A DNA stretch of 64,000 nt, from assembly GCA_963556145.1 (NCBI GenBank), contig OY744470.1, forward strand, positions 5,580,001 through 5,644,000. The letters are read 5' to 3'. The notes below the pieces were generated by a model. It worked only from the letters and a program-made list of their open reading frames with translations, had not been told where the DNA came from and did not search any database. A program made the translations under genes and the position numbers. Origin of the DNA: Hygrocybe punicea (Eukaryota; Basidiomycota; Agaricomycetes; Agaricales; Hygrophoraceae). Shown here piece by piece: positions 22,205 to 33,959 of this stretch (the first letter of the stretch is position 1; every line of letters starts with the position of its first letter).

Positions 22205-23181
22205 TCATCCCCCACCCGTCCGATGCGTCGTGTTGGTGCATCTTTTCTTCAGCCTCCGGCATCGTTCACACATGTAGCCCGTGATGCCTCGACATGCCTC
22301 TTGAGCCTTGACACAGTTGGTGCAGGCTTGTATGGGAAACGGCCCGGTGAACTGTTACCAGGATCAGTGACTAAAGAACGAATAAACAGACATGGGAACT
22401 CACCGTCGTACCAGCCAAATCTCCGATCTCTACTCCCAGCATATCTACATCTTCTACATCGGCCGGTGTCTCTGGTGCCGGGTCGACGGGGCCTTCCTCT
22501 GGCTCAACTGCGACTTCGCCTTCTGGAATCGACCCAGTCCCTGGTTCACCCACAACCAATGTGTTTGCTTCAGCTCGCCGTTCCTCACTGAGCTGCCACT
22601 GATATGCGGCTGCATCCCTTTCAACCCGGTCCGCTTCTTGAGTCCAGTGCTGCCATTCCTGCTCTATTCTAAGCCACTCCCGCCTTTCCTCTGCCGCCTT
22701 TTGCCTTTTCTCCGCCTCCACCTGTGCCTGTGCCTCTGCCAACCATCTGGCCTCCTCTTCCCATGCAGCTGCTTCCTCATCCACCCGCCATCTAGCCTCT
22801 TCCTCCGCCTGCCTCTCTCGGTCCACCGCTTCTTTCAGCCATTCCTCAACATTGTTAGCGTACGATTGGCAGTCAGCCCATAGCGGCAGCGTTACTGGCC
22901 TTATTCCACCAGCTCGGAGTTCTGCGACGATTCCATGGTAAGCGCGCTAGTGGGACGACGTGAGCTATCCTAGGACACGCATGATCAATCGGGAAACTCA
23001 CCATCGCCTTCTTGCGGCCACTTATCCATTGCCTGGCCAACCCCTCATTGCCGTCCACCATCGTAACGAAGTTGTCATTGTGAAACACAGTGACCGCGTT
23101 GACAGCCTCTTCGTAGTCTGCCCGGACATCAGGTTCAATGCTTTTGACAAAGGCAAGGAAGTTGTTGTAGATTTGGGACAT
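22205..23181 (-). CDS. Coiled-coil protein with C-terminal cysteine cluster
   Basis: Three exons on the minus strand. Exon 1 begins MSQIYNNFLAFVKSIEPD at 23181 and ends at a GTGAGT donor. Exon 2 encodes a long Glu/Arg/Trp-rich coiled coil (RQAEEEARW.. EEARWLAEAQAQVEAEKRQ) and an acidic Pro-rich linker (VEPEEGPVDPAPETPADV). Exon 3 carries a cysteine cluster, CTNCVKAQEACRG..CERCRRLKKRC, close to fungal Zn(II)-cluster spacing, and stops at TGA (22207-22205). Many Agaricomycetes encode such proteins, often near transposons, and the cluster suggests nucleic-acid binding. No frameshift or internal stop is seen. Whether it is a host gene or a retroelement gag-like gene cannot be told from the sequence. 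Confidence 0.65.
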
Positions 23182-23354
23182 GGTGGGCGTGTGATGGTGT
23201 AGAGGAAAAGTCGGATCAACGAAGAGTTTTTTTTATTTTTTATTTTACTTTGCCGTTGTTTGGCCACTCACATGATTGGCCACACTCGTGACCTGCATTT
23301 GGAGACACCATATTCTCGACCATGGATGGTCTCTATTAGAAGATCCAAGGAGAT

Positions 23355-23908
23355 GTAGAGGGTCCTTGACCCTCTGAGGCTGTAAACTCAATATAACATG
23401 AATCCGCTCGAACCCGACGTCTCTAGCAATCCACGCTCGAACCTGACACAACCTGATGCTTACCAACTAGCACGGCTGCTCATGTACCTGGTCGGTCCAC
23501 CTCCTTAACTCATGGAATCCCAATTATCACAGATGGATCTCATCGGACTCGATTCCCGACTTCAGACTTGCCTTATATACGCATCCCTTCATCCTTTCAG
23601 AGATAGGTATGAATCTTTAGATCGTTTTCATGGATATTTACTTTCCCCTCCATTTTCCTGTCACCGTCGCATTGCAACCCTCTTCTCATTTCCCCATTTC
23701 TATTTCTCTTTGTTCTCTCTCATCGGCCGAGGACTCTCGTCCGAATCTAGATAGAGATTTTTGTAGTATAAAAACGGTGCCCAAGCGCCGTGTCAAAATA
23801 AGAAATCTGTTTCCCTGTTTCCTCTCTCTGAGAATCAGTCTCTCAGTAAAATCCATCACACATATTACTCGTCGGTTTCCTCAACACTCTCCCCATCATT
23901 CTACATCT
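23355..23908 (+). mobile_element. Truncated LTR, same family as 24872-25646
   Basis: Begins TGTAGAGGGTCCTTGACC and runs almost identically, in opposite orientation, to the complement of about 25100-25646. Similarity stops near 23908 (cattctacatct), where Helitron coding begins. The last 220 bp of the LTR are missing. No target duplication can be tested because one end is lost. Confidence 0.8.
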
Positions 23909-24871
23909 AAAAAGTGGAGATAAACCACCGCAATATGCCCTCACGAACAACCTGTGGATTGGAACAATGTCATGGTGCTTACAGGTCCTTACTTTCCCAG
24001 AACAACTTCTCATTGTGCTGTTGTATCCTCAAGTCTATGTGTTCAAACTGTTCCCAGAAAGATTTGGAGGGCAGAGAAAGGCATCAACTTTACAGAGTGG
24101 CATGTGGGGCAATGTGAGCACTTACAAGTTGGATATTGAAGGAATTGCTGGTATGGTCACTGGAAAGCTAATGCCACGACCAGCAGCACTCCTGGCGTCC
24201 GTGATCTCAGTGACTTTCATAGGTCTTGGTGACCTACTGAAGCATTGGCTTCGAACCACTTTTCGTGTTTGAAGGCAAGTTGTCTTTGAAGCTTTACAGT
24301 GGCTATGTGAAAACAACCCCAAATACTATGGTGACATCGAAATCAGTGACCAAAGAATTGCCGCCCTACCTGAAGATGACACACCGGTCGAAATACTGAG
24401 AATTGTTCGACAGTCAGAGGACACAGGGTTGGTTGACAGCAAGAGCGATGGGTACCTACCCACTGAGGACAGTAAGTGGCTCAATCTTACACTTGGACCA
24501 AATTCACAAATAAAACACAGACCCCGCTTTGCTGATACCGAGAGAAAATCCTGATAAAGGTAGGTTCAGTCCTCTGATCTCCAACAGTCCAATGATAAAT
24601 CGCCAAGCAGATGCTCCCGATGTCATCCCACTGCAAATTTCGGAACCATTGATGTGGATATGACTGATGTCACGGCAAGTGAGCTTATGACATGGGGGTT
24701 AGCAAACTTATGGAAACAGGGACAGGAAGGTGGATATTCTGTCCACCATGGATGACAGCCGGTGAACGACTTTAGACAAGCAAAGTAGGGGCAACTCACA
24801 AACCAAGCATCTCAAGAAAAGATGAATTTCTTCAAGAAGGCTTTCCTATGTTTGTTTCCATGGGGTTGCGG
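23909..24871 (+). pseudogene. Helitron fragment 1 (DUF6570-like N terminus)
   Basis: Reads NLWIGTMSW, LTFPEQLLIVLLYPQVYVFK, TLQSGMWGNVSTYKLDIEG, MVTGKLMPRP and LRTTFRV. After a stop and small shifts it continues EALQWLCENNPKYYGDIEI, then IDVDMTDVTASELMTWGLAN and KAFLCLFPWGCG, which precedes the solo LTR. Several stops and frameshifts occur. The 4-bp GCGG at 24868-24871 is duplicated after the LTR. Confidence 0.75.
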
Positions 24872-25646
24872 TGTAGTGGCGAGGTCGGGGTGGCTGTGAA
24901 ATAAAGATCCTAACCTGTGGTGTCAGTGTAGAAGTAACTGGGAATAGTTTAGCAAGCTTCAAAGAAAAGATGGGAAACTAATAGTAAAAAGCCGCCGAGT
25001 AATACTACTAATAACTATCGAAGCCGGTCTAAGCCGACGAAGCCGACGATGTCAGGTATGGCGGGTCAGGTGTTGGGTGACAAGGGATGCAGAGATAAAG
25101 ATGGTAGAATGACAGGGAGAGTGTTGAGGAAACCGACGAGTAATATGCGCGATGGATTTTACTGAGAGACTGATTCTCAGAGAGAGGAAACAGGGAAACA
25201 GATTTCTTATTTTGACACGGCGCTTGGGCACCGTTTTTATACTACAAAAATCTCTATCTAGATTCGGACGAGAGTCCTCGGCCGATGAGAGAGAACAAAG
25301 AGAAATAGAAATGGGGAAATGAGAAGAGGGTTGCAATGCGACGGTGACAGGAAAATGGAGGGGAAAGTAAATATCCACGAAAACGATCTAAAGATTCATA
25401 CCTATCTCTGAAAGGATGAAGGGATGCGTATATAAGGCAAGTCCAAAGTCGGGAATCGAGTCCGATGAGATCCATCTGTGATAATTGGGATTCCATGAGT
25501 TAAGGAGGTGGACCAACCAGGTACATGAGCGGCTGTGCTAGTTGGTAAGCATCAGGTTGCATCAGGTTCAGTGCTAGAGACGTCGGGTTCGAGCGGATTC
25601 ATGAGATATTGAGTTTATGGCCTCAGAGGGTCGAGGACCCTCTACA
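24872..25646 (-). mobile_element. Solo LTR in the Helitron, GCGG duplication
   Basis: A 775-bp sequence starting TGTAGTGG and ending CTCTACA, bounded by GCGG at 24868-24871 and 25647-25650. This is a perfect 4-bp duplication and hence an intact solo LTR. It is inverted relative to the truncated copy at 23355-23908 and related to the solo LTR at 769-1631. A transcription-start-like TATATACG (on the complement near 25435) is shared with the other copy. No coding content is credited. Confidence 0.88.
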
Positions 25647-25737
25647 GCGGTGGAATTGAAGGTGACCAAGAAGTCCCTGTGGAAATTTCAAAACACATTA
25701 GATGGGTTGGTTCTGAACCCACAAAACATTTCCATAT
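25647..25737 (+). pseudogene. Helitron fragment 2
   Basis: A 90-bp piece reading GIEGDQEVPVEISKHIRW and then a diverged segment, which fits the Helitron region between the LFPWGCGG motif and the Rep domain. It ends with CATAT, duplicated at 27398-27402. Confidence 0.65.
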
Positions 25738-27397
25738 TGTTACGTTTCCAACTCCGCTTCCAACCCCGATGCCCATTCCGATACCCACCATGACGATTCT
25801 GCACTGCACACCTTCCTTTTTCATTTCTTTTTGTCCTTTGTCTTCCTTTCAACGTCATTGTTTCTTCATTCGGACATCCTTGTATTTTCTTATCCTTGTT
25901 CTCTTTTTGTCCCTTCTTCTAGAACAATCCAGACCGACCATGGACATATCCCACGTGACCTTGTTGTACCCGAATAGTCTCCTTGCCGACGGACATCATC
26001 GCTATTGTCTTTTCCCTCGCCCTGACATATTGTTGACTTCATCCCACGACAAACCGATTCACAATGGCTGTACTCCCGACACAGCTCATTACCGTAATTG
26101 TTATTGGCAGCGTTGCCATCACCTTCCTGATCGGTTTCTACTTTGTTATGATCTATCTTTGGCATCGGCATCGAAACCCTTCCACCATTGATACTTCTGA
26201 CTTCCACCTCAACAATATCTCGACACGTAATTGACAATTGCCATTCCCGGATATATGGTTTCCACTTTCGTATTCTGTGCCTACCATTATCCTCCCTGAC
26301 GATCCGACGACATTCCTCACCTGCACGCATGCCCTGGACAATCCTCGATCACGGGACATTTCACTGTTCTCTCTAATCCGACCATTGCCGAAGCACATTC
26401 TTTTGGACTTCGACCACAGACCATACGACTTCCCAAACAGTGAACCAACCCCTATTGCATATTGTTCGCACGACACCGCTTCAATGCAGTACCCGACGAC
26501 TTGTTCCCACAGCTTGTCACTCGTGCCATGACTCGAAACCTGGACCCACATTCATTTAACCTTTTCCATCTATAACCTTGATATCTCCCACACTCGTTTA
26601 CAATGATACCCTTTCTTGGACGAATACCGACATCAAGTGGACCTTCTTGTTCCACAAACAGGACAAGACACCGCTCCTCGATATGTCATCAACAGACATC
26701 GTCATCCGGTACAGCTTATGCTGTTCACATGTCTGACCTCGACTAGCCCACCGTCCTAGTTGGTTTTCCTTCCACACATTCCTTTGTTTTCTTTCTTGCA
26801 AACCTTGCCACTACATCCACACCACCTCAAGACATTCTCATCACCAATCCCACACTGGATGATACCCATCTTCGACCCGACCGTGCAATGCACTTGCCAG
26901 ATTGCACACTTGCTTGTTACAGCAAGTGTAGACCCCGAATAGGCAATTCTGCACATCACATGATCCGATGACAAATCATCCGAGTCATCTGGACCTCACC
27001 TCTCCCTCAATGACACCCGGGCCTCCAGTTGGATCGCGAGAACATCGACATGAGGACGCCTCATGTGCGCCTCATGGTGAACACATGGTAGAGTTGGACA
27101 TGTTATGGCTTCATGGTTGTATTTCTGTTTACCTCCCCTCAAGACCAGTCACTATATATACTGTTCTTGTTGTTGGTTCGGACTTTTTCTTCTTTTCCTT
27201 TCTTTACGTTTAGTCTGGTTCTTGGGGCAGACCCCCTTGTCTTGGGTAACCCCCACGGCTCGCAATGACTTTAGACCATGAACCTCCCCCCTTGTAGCAG
27301 TGTTATCTATCAATGAAACTGCTGTTCTTCCCTCTGGAAACCGCCCCCCTGTTAAGTTGATTGTTGCCGGAGCCCGCTGCAGAAGCGATCCGTAACA
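25738..27397 (+). mobile_element. LTR-like element TGTTACG..CGTAACA, CATAT duplication
   Basis: A 1660-bp insertion with TGTTACG / CGTAACA ends and a perfect 5-bp target duplication (CATAT at 25733-25737 and 27398-27402). The TG..CA ends and 5-bp duplication fit a solo LTR, unusually long. The interior is pyrimidine-rich with no long conserved ORF. ORFs listed on either strand lack recognisable domains. Alternatives are a small non-autonomous element with 7-bp inverted ends. Confidence 0.7.
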
Positions 27398-27837
27398 CAT
27401 ATGTTGCTTTTGGAATCATCCAACAGTGACAATCATTAAGTTCTGCACGCATCCAAATGTGTCAGAAAAACTTCGAGACCAATGCCCATATCTTGTCCAC
27501 AATAACCATAGAAAAATTGGGACAGGCTCGTCACCAGGAGGAAAGTGGGAAACATTTAACCGACCCAGCTGTACTCTTACTTCGAAAGCATGTACATGCC
27601 ACCAGAGGCCGAGTTATGGGAACAGACCAGGCCTGGTATCAACTACACAGCCAGATCTGGGCAACCTCGATCTACCTAAACCCTCCTTCACTTTGGATCA
27701 CAATCAATGCTTGTGATCTCCATGACCCAGTCGCCCAAATATTTGCATGTGAACAAATTGATCTCGATCATTTCATCGCAACCACTGGACCCAATTCTGA
27801 AAGGCGAGCCTTCAACATTGCAAAGGATCCATACGCT
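27398..27837 (+). pseudogene. Helitron fragment 3 (Rep domain start)
   Basis: Reads NAHILSTITIEKLGQAR, DPAVLLLRKHVHATRG, ATSIYLNPPSLWITINACD and LHDPVAQIFACEQIDLDHFI, ending AKDPYA. This is the start of the Helitron_like_N domain. It is open across about 400 bp, with a stop near the 5' junction. Interrupted at 27837 by the LTR element, whose 4-bp duplication is ACGC. Confidence 0.85.
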
Positions 27838-27993
27838 GTAGTAGTTGTGCCTGTGATGTCACGTGACCATACCCTTAGTCAGTAGGCAGTTCCTGATGTA
27901 GTAGTTCAGTTCACGACTCCATTATCCCATCCATCTCACACCTTTCCGAGTGATTCCGTCCCCGATTCCGTGAGGTCCCCCGGACCCACTCCA
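27838..27993 (+). repeat. 5' LTR of the small retroelement
   Basis: 156 bp; pairs with 29437-29593. It retains all five CpG sites that are lost in the right copy. Confidence 0.88.
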
Positions 27994-29436
27994 TCGTGGT
28001 GATGAGAGCACGATTCAAGCCATGCCACCGGAGACCACAACATTCCACTCGCACAGACCCTTTTTGAGTACAGCAACAGAGATTTTCGAGCACAGAATAC
28101 CCCCCTGAGAGCCCACCCACGCGATTCCACCCATGCAAAACACTACAAAAAACAATCTCCGATGGCCCCAGCATTACGTCTGCATCATTCTACATGCCCC
28201 GCGACCATCTCCACGACTTTTTTCCCATCCTCACCATTCCGCACAGCCACCTCGCACAGCCATGTCACCAACTGCATCCACCAAGAATCCACCCACCCAC
28301 ACGCACCCACAGCACCCCACCCTCGTTAAAACACCCCAAAGAGGTTGCTGAGCCGCATGGCGCATCCAACAACGCCGTCATGCAGCAAGACGCGCCCTCG
28401 ACATCTCCCGCCTTCCTCGGCCCAACACCAAGCACCCTAAGCTCGTCCACTTTGAGCATTCTCCGATCGTCATCCCCATTTTCAACCTACCATTTTTCAT
28501 TCGGACGCCCACAGGTTCACTACTGGATACACAGATGCTCAAAACCCCCCCGCATCCGTACGGCAGCTCTACACACCCTGTATTCACCTGCGCCATCCTC
28601 ACCAACACCATTGTCATGCCCACCCATCCCCTGCCACCGCATCAACTCGCACTCCTCGCCCACGCTGGGACCCACTTTCTCGACCCCATGGGCACGGCAC
28701 AACATGCCCGCATCAGATCCCTCACGCCTGAAGTACCAACACGGCCCCAACAGCCCATACCCATGTGAACGATGTGTCCAAACCCACCCAACGAAATGCA
28801 ACAATGGGCTACCCGTGCGAGAACCCGCGAGCCCCACGCCAGCTCATTTCAAGGCCTCATACGCCCATTCCCAACGCGATCAAACACCCCCACGCAAGAA
28901 CCGGGCAACAAAGTCTACCCAACGCGAACGGTACACCCTGCCCCTCCATACCCCGTTTATACACACACGGCCCCACGTTCCACACCCTCACGAGTCCACG
29001 CACCACCACAACAGCCCATCCCTGCGATACAACGACCCTCAACCACGTACTCAATGACGCGAATCCATGGCCCCACCCCCGCGACCTACCACGACAGCTG
29101 CACCCCCAACGGACATGTTCGCGGCCCCGCCCACGTATCGTATGACGACCCCACGTCCCCCCGCGTCGACCCATGGCCAACGACCCACCCACCGACTCCG
29201 TGCCACCTCCTTCCACGTTCCTTTCCACATTCTACTGCCATTTTTCCACTTTTTGACAGATTTTCCCAGCTTTATTCTCACCTGGCGGAGGACTCATTGC
29301 TCTTAGACTTCCATGGAGTAGATTAGTTCCTTTGGTTTGCTCTTTTTCCTTTGTGTGTTCTTTTTCCTTTTTTTCTTTTCTGTTTTGTTCCCCTGTTGTT
29401 AGCGACGAGGGCGTCGCTACACAGAAGGGGGGCACT

Positions 29437-29593
29437 TGTAGTAGTTGTGCCTGTGATGTCACGTGACCATACCCTTAGTCAGTAGGCAGTTCCTGATGTA
29501 GTAGTTCAGTTCACGACTCCATTATCCCATCCATCTCACACCTTTCTGAGTGATTCCATCCCCAATTCCATGAGGTCCCCCAGACCCACTCCA
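29437..29593 (+). repeat. 3' LTR of the small retroelement
   Basis: Preceded by the purine-rich tract. It carries the five TpG/CpA replacements relative to the left LTR. Confidence 0.88.
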
Positions 29594-29651
29594 ACGCCAC
29601 TGCTAAATCTTTTCACTTCATGATAAGCACCATCCTACACACCCTATTTCA
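29594..29651 (+). pseudogene. Helitron fragment 4
   Basis: A 58-bp piece that, after the ACGC duplication, continues the Rep domain (TAKSFHFMISTILHTLF) and ends in CTATTTCA, the 8-bp duplication of the KDZ element. Confidence 0.8.
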
Positions 29652-30412
29652 CACCTGACCATCCCACTATGTAAGCCTTACAATAGCTGTTGAGCACGTG
29701 CCTCAGCAGCTATTGTTTGGCTTGACTTCTTTGTTTTCCCAACCCCAGCTTTAAACCTTGCCCCAATACCTGGCTGTACTTCGTCGAAATAACCCTGCCC
29801 CCCCCAGGGGAGGGGCGGGACCATTGCAGGTGGGGCCGGCATGTTCCCCACAGCACTCCTGGCTACATATACCTCCACTCACCATCTCCCACACCTCCTG
29901 ACTCTTCTTACTTGCCACTGCACGTCACCTCCATCCTCCCATGGCACTTCCCAACCTCCTCAACCTTCTCTGCATGCCCTCTACACGCCATTCAATGCCA
30001 AACTCAATGCCAAACTCGCTGCCTTGTTGGCTTGACGCAGGGCGTTGGCACCATTGGAGGGCAGGGGCATCTTTTCTGGTTGCACTGCTTCTTTCATTCT
30101 CCTGTAAGTGTTCTTCATTGTCTCACTCTGCCTTTTCTAATGCAGCCTCTTACTGAAGGTCTGGCACGGTTGGCAAGTGCCCACTCTCATGCCCATTGCC
30201 TGTCCCTCTTGCACCATCTCCCCGCCATTCCCCCATCGTGCGCCTATTGTTCCCATGGCCTGTGCACATTGCTTAGCCTTCTTTCCCACACTACTGCCCA
30301 ATGCGACCAATTCAACAATCAACACATTCAATCCCTGCAACTCAATATTCCCCCTGCATCCCACTCCATCCATCCCACTCCCCCCATCCCCCCTCCGTGT
30401 CTCAGGCCTCAC
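29652..30412 (+). repeat. Left inverted end of the KDZ element
   Basis: Complement of about 39375-40131. It includes an inner palindrome near the tip (aatagctgttgagcacgtgcctcagcagctatt), so each tip can form its own hairpin. ORFs in both ends are mirror images and not credited. Confidence 0.85.
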
Positions 30413-30433
30413 GCTCACAACCTACCACATCCC

Positions 30434-32515
30434 ATGAATCGCTTCTCAACTGTTCAGAAGTTAACTGGACTTTCCAAGGCCACTATCAAGCATGGTGTGA
30501 GGCATTCTGGTCGTCGCACAACTGTTTTAAAAGCTCAGGCTGGCAAACAGGGTGAACAGCAAGTCGCACTTGAGTCTAGGCAGCATGCAATCATCCAAGG
30601 TACGCTTTCTCTGTAATATCCTATCGTCATCATCTCACTGTCTCCCATCTATTGAGCTCTCACAGGAGGATTGCGATGCTGTCATGCAGATGGATCTAGA
30701 AGCTGGAGTTATGGACGTCAATACCCTGGACGCCGACAGTACTGTACCTCCAGGAGAAGAAGGATTTGATCTCAGCCATGAGGGTGGAGAATTTGAAGTC
30801 TAAAATGACCTAGTTCAAGGCATAGCGGGCCTCACTGGCTGGTATGTACCTCTCAATCCATACTCCATAAAGTTGACTCTGGGACCCAGCTGGCCAATCG
30901 ACCACTGAGACCATTGAGACCGTCTCGAAATCAATAATGTGCATTGGAAGCTTCAAATTGACTGCCTCATGGATGCATTCCTAAACTATACTATGCACGG
31001 AGAAGGCAATGAGCCACTCACATCTGCGTAGTGTTGCCGTAGTTCGGTTCCGAACCTAGCCGAACCCGGTTCAAACCCCGAACCGAACCCTAGGTTCAGT
31101 CTAAGTTCAGCCAAGTGCTGAACCAGACTGCGGGTTCAGTTCCGGGTTTCGAGGCCTGCCGGATTTCCTGAACGGCTCCAAACCGCGTCCAAACCGCGAA
31201 CGCGGATATTTTTAAGGTATTTATTTCATTTATTTTTCGCATTCCTTTACTTACTTTTTCGTGTTAAACGGTATCATGTGACCGTTACAGGTAGCTTTCT
31301 TCACCAACACGCAACAACACAAGGCCAATGAACGCGACACAATGTCGCGTTCATGAACACAGGTACGTATTTTACTTTCCTGAACTTTACTAATGTTGCC
31401 TGCTACAGGAAGCTCGACCACGACCGCAGTGTGACCACACCCATGGCCGCGAGATGACCACCCAACGCCAACCCAATGCCAACGGACGCGCGACAGCTGC
31501 AACACCACCACCACCACCACCACCAGCGGCGGCAACAACAATGGCAACGACAACCACGACGGCCAGCAGCAGCAGCAGCAATGCCGGCAGCAGCAGCAGT
31601 GGCAACGGCAATGGCAACGGCAGCGGCAGCAGCAACGGCCATGACAGCAGTGGCAGCAGCAACGGCGACGGCAGCAGGAGCAGCGCCGGCAGCGGCAGCA
31701 ACGACGGCAGCAACGACGGCAGCAATGACGGCAGCAGCAGTATCAGCAGCAACGGCGGCAACAGCAGCAGCAGCAGCGGCAGCAGCCGTAGCAGCAACAC
31801 CACCACAACCATACCACCGCCCCGACAAGGACAATGGTTGGCAGCAGCAGCGCCGGCAATGCCACGCAGGGACCACGGGACAAGACCCCCCGTCCCTCCA
31901 CATCCCTTGGGGACACCGGAGGGCTCCCCCGCACCCATCTACCTCGCGAAGTGCAGCACCGTATCTATTGATACGCGCCTGCCATTCGCGAGGAGAATGG
32001 ACGGGGTGAGCCCACCTCGGTCTGGGTTTCAGACCGCGTCTGAACCCAGACCAAACGCGAAGAGACGGTTCGACGCCGTCTGGGTCCGGGTTTGGCCATG
32101 CGCCAAACTGGACCTGAAGTTCAGTTCGCGGTTCCGCCAAAAAGGGTCGGAACCGGACCGAACTGAACTTCGGCAACACTACATCTGCGCCACATCCCGC
32201 CAATCTCCAGGGTTGCCCCTTACCAGCATTGGACCTGGTTGACACCTTCTGTAATTTCATAAACTCTCTTCACTCCAATTCCTCCCTGACACATCTTAAG
32301 TTCGATGACAGGTTTCAATTACAACACGATCTACCGACATATACCCTAATGAATCCCTAATCCATCATGGTTTCCTTGGCTGCTGTCCACTTCACCCCAC
32401 AGTTGCGATCTCCCTAAGAACACTCCTGATGTTTCGCCAAACCCACTGCACATGCCCGTGGTTCAGTATCAAGACACAATGTAAAAACCTGTGTTTGTTG
32501 CACAAGGTTGGCTTC
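30434..32515 (+). pseudogene. KDZ transposase N-terminal part, split by a hAT-type element
   Basis: The first exon reads NRFSTVQKLTGLSKATIKHG; after a short intron comes MDLEAGVMDVN..VPPGEEGFDLSHEGGE, a motif typical of KDZ N termini. Next come WKLQIDCLMDAFLNYTMHGEG and NEPLTS, at which point the hAT-type element is inserted (31029-32181). Coding resumes after the CATCTGCG duplication and reaches CPWFSIKTQCKNLCLLH, then stops at about 32515. The following several hundred residues of the catalytic core are absent. Multiple stops are present. Confidence 0.72.
31029..32181 (+). mobile_element. hAT-type non-autonomous element with CAG-rich core (copy 1)
   Basis: Ends TAGTGTTGCCG / CGGCAACACTA with an 8-bp duplication CATCTGCG (31021-31028 and 32182-32189). 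A subterminal region rich in ggttcagaacc-like palindromic words (nnggttcnnaacc) lies at both sides. The centre contains an intron-like unit (gtacgt at about 31362, ctacag before 31410) followed by about 400 bp of CAG/CAA/GGC triplets (31490-31860). A second copy at 47501-48856 keeps the same plan. No transposase; a hAT enzyme would be needed in trans. The triplet run opens in several frames as poly-Gln, Ser or Ala, so coding is doubtful. Confidence 0.88.
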
Positions 32516-32539
32516 ATCCTCTTTTCGTCTTAGTCAGCT

Positions 32540-33840
32540 AATTCCTAGGGAATTTCCTTTGGAACCACTATCGAGAGGCACTGAATGCTATTTGTTCCCT
32601 AGAGACAGAACTTGCTGCCATCAAACAAGAGCGTGGTCTTTTGGATGAGCAACTTAAGTGGTACTTTACCAATGAAGTCGCGTACCTCAACGGGCTGAAA
32701 CATGCCCCTAGTACGGAATGCCTCAAGATCAAATATGTCCAAGCCCTAAATGAATGGTCCCAGTTCCGGTAAGCGATAGCATGGATTACAATATATACTT
32801 ATTTGGTTGCTCACAGAACTGAATGGGACCTTGCACACGCAGCTGCCAACAACGTGTTTCACAGCCCAGCTGGCAACAATATTCACACGGCTATTTTCCA
32901 TGCGTGACACCGTATTGATGCCGCATATGCAAAGCTTCAGCATAGTGAGGCCTACGTCTACAATCTTGAGGGTCAACTTGGCATCAGAGAACGTTGGACG
33001 CCAGATTCATTAGATTACAAGCACTTTAAAGAGCAGGTAGTGCTATCTGACTACCACAAAGCTCTTGATGAATTGGAATGGCTAGTTGTTCAACGACTCT
33101 TTGAACTATCCAAAGTTGGCATGTCAGGCACAGGTTGGCTTCTTGTTTCAGCTGCAATCTGATTGCTAATTATATACATATAGGATATAAGTTACGTCGG
33201 CAGATTGGGAAAGCCTTGCAATGACGATCGGAAGCTTTAAACAAATACAACATGCAAGTGGTGAAACTCAATCCGCCCCGACCACCACTTTCGTGGAAGG
33301 AAATTGCTGCATATAGTTTCCTGGTGGAATTTGACCTTCTCCATCATCACGAACAGATATTCGTCAAGCAGAGTGGGCACAACCTGCACATCGTGAAGCT
33401 GTCATCAAATATTTCAAGTTATGTTGGGCACGAGAAGAAATTGTACAACTCAATGTCAAGGTGTGCTGCCTCCGAACAAGCATCCATGATGAGACTGCCC
33501 ATGTCAATGGGGTCATTAATGATCTCACAACAACTGACCCACCATTGTCTTCTGCCCTTCAGAGCTGGTGGACCTTACAAATGTTAGTAAATGGCCAGCT
33601 TATCCAACGGTTGGATGAAATTGAATGGCTCGCTGGATTTTTGGGTGAGTGGGGTGTAGGTGTGCGGTTGGGTAGCGTGCCATGCCCTGGTGGCCAAAGT
33701 AATCCCTCAGTACTAGATGAACCGGAGCAGCAAGCTGAGGATGCAGAGGATGTTGCAGCTGCTGAATGACAAGAAAGCGCTAGTAACCTTGAGAGGATGA
33801 CGGATTTTATACAACGTATCACAGATAGATTGTGAACATA
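32540..33840 (+). pseudogene. KDZ transposase C-terminal part
   Basis: Resumes after the deletion with FLWNHYREALNAICSLETEL and KQERGLLDEQLKWYF, followed by ALNEWSQF (intron), HSEAYVYNLEGQLGIRERW, LDELEWLVVQRLFELSKVG, GYKLRRQIGKAL, NPPRPPLSWKEIAAYSF and LNGQLIQRLDEIEWLAG, ending near LERMTDFIQRITDR. This is the helical, coiled-coil C terminus of KDZ transposases. TGA at 33222 stands where Arg (CGA) is expected, and other frameshifts occur. Nonfunctional. Confidence 0.75.
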
Positions 33841-33959
33841 TATACCCCCTTTACCACTTTTTGACGTGAGCCCAATCAAGCTGGACTGATGTCATCATCT
33901 GGCCTTAGGCTCCCCGACTCCCAGCCCACAATTAATCCACAACTTGCCATCCCGCCATT

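Larger units (their letters stand above)
27838..29593 (+). mobile_element. Small non-autonomous LTR retroelement, ACGC duplication
   Basis: Two 156-157-bp direct repeats (27838-27993 and 29437-29593) start TGTAGTAGTTG and end CACTCCA, flanked by ACGC (27834-27837, 29594-29597). Three bases after the left LTR lies TGGTGATGAGAGCACGATTC, which looks like a primer site complementary to a tRNA 3' end. Just before the right LTR is a purine tract, agaaggggggcact. The interior (1.4 kb) is C-rich, with a Pro/His/Ser-rich open frame at 28194-29057 containing CERCVQTHPTKC but no RT or integrase. It must rely on an autonomous partner. The two LTRs differ at five positions, all CpG versus TpG/CpA. Confidence 0.85.

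Noticed and set aside
28194..29057. 287-codon Pro/His/Ser-rich ORF as an independent gene
   Set aside because: It lies between two LTRs, has biased C-rich composition, and overlaps other open frames. It is kept only as possible coding content of the retroelement.
29652..30616. ORFs in the KDZ inverted end (mirrored at 39365-40165)
   Set aside because: They occur in both ends as mirror copies in a terminal repeat. Only the part after about 30434 has KDZ protein similarity.
31403..32260. Poly-Gln, poly-Ser and poly-Ala ORFs on both strands (also at 47736-48854)
   Set aside because: They come from CAG/GGC triplet tracts inside hAT-type elements and open in several frames at once.
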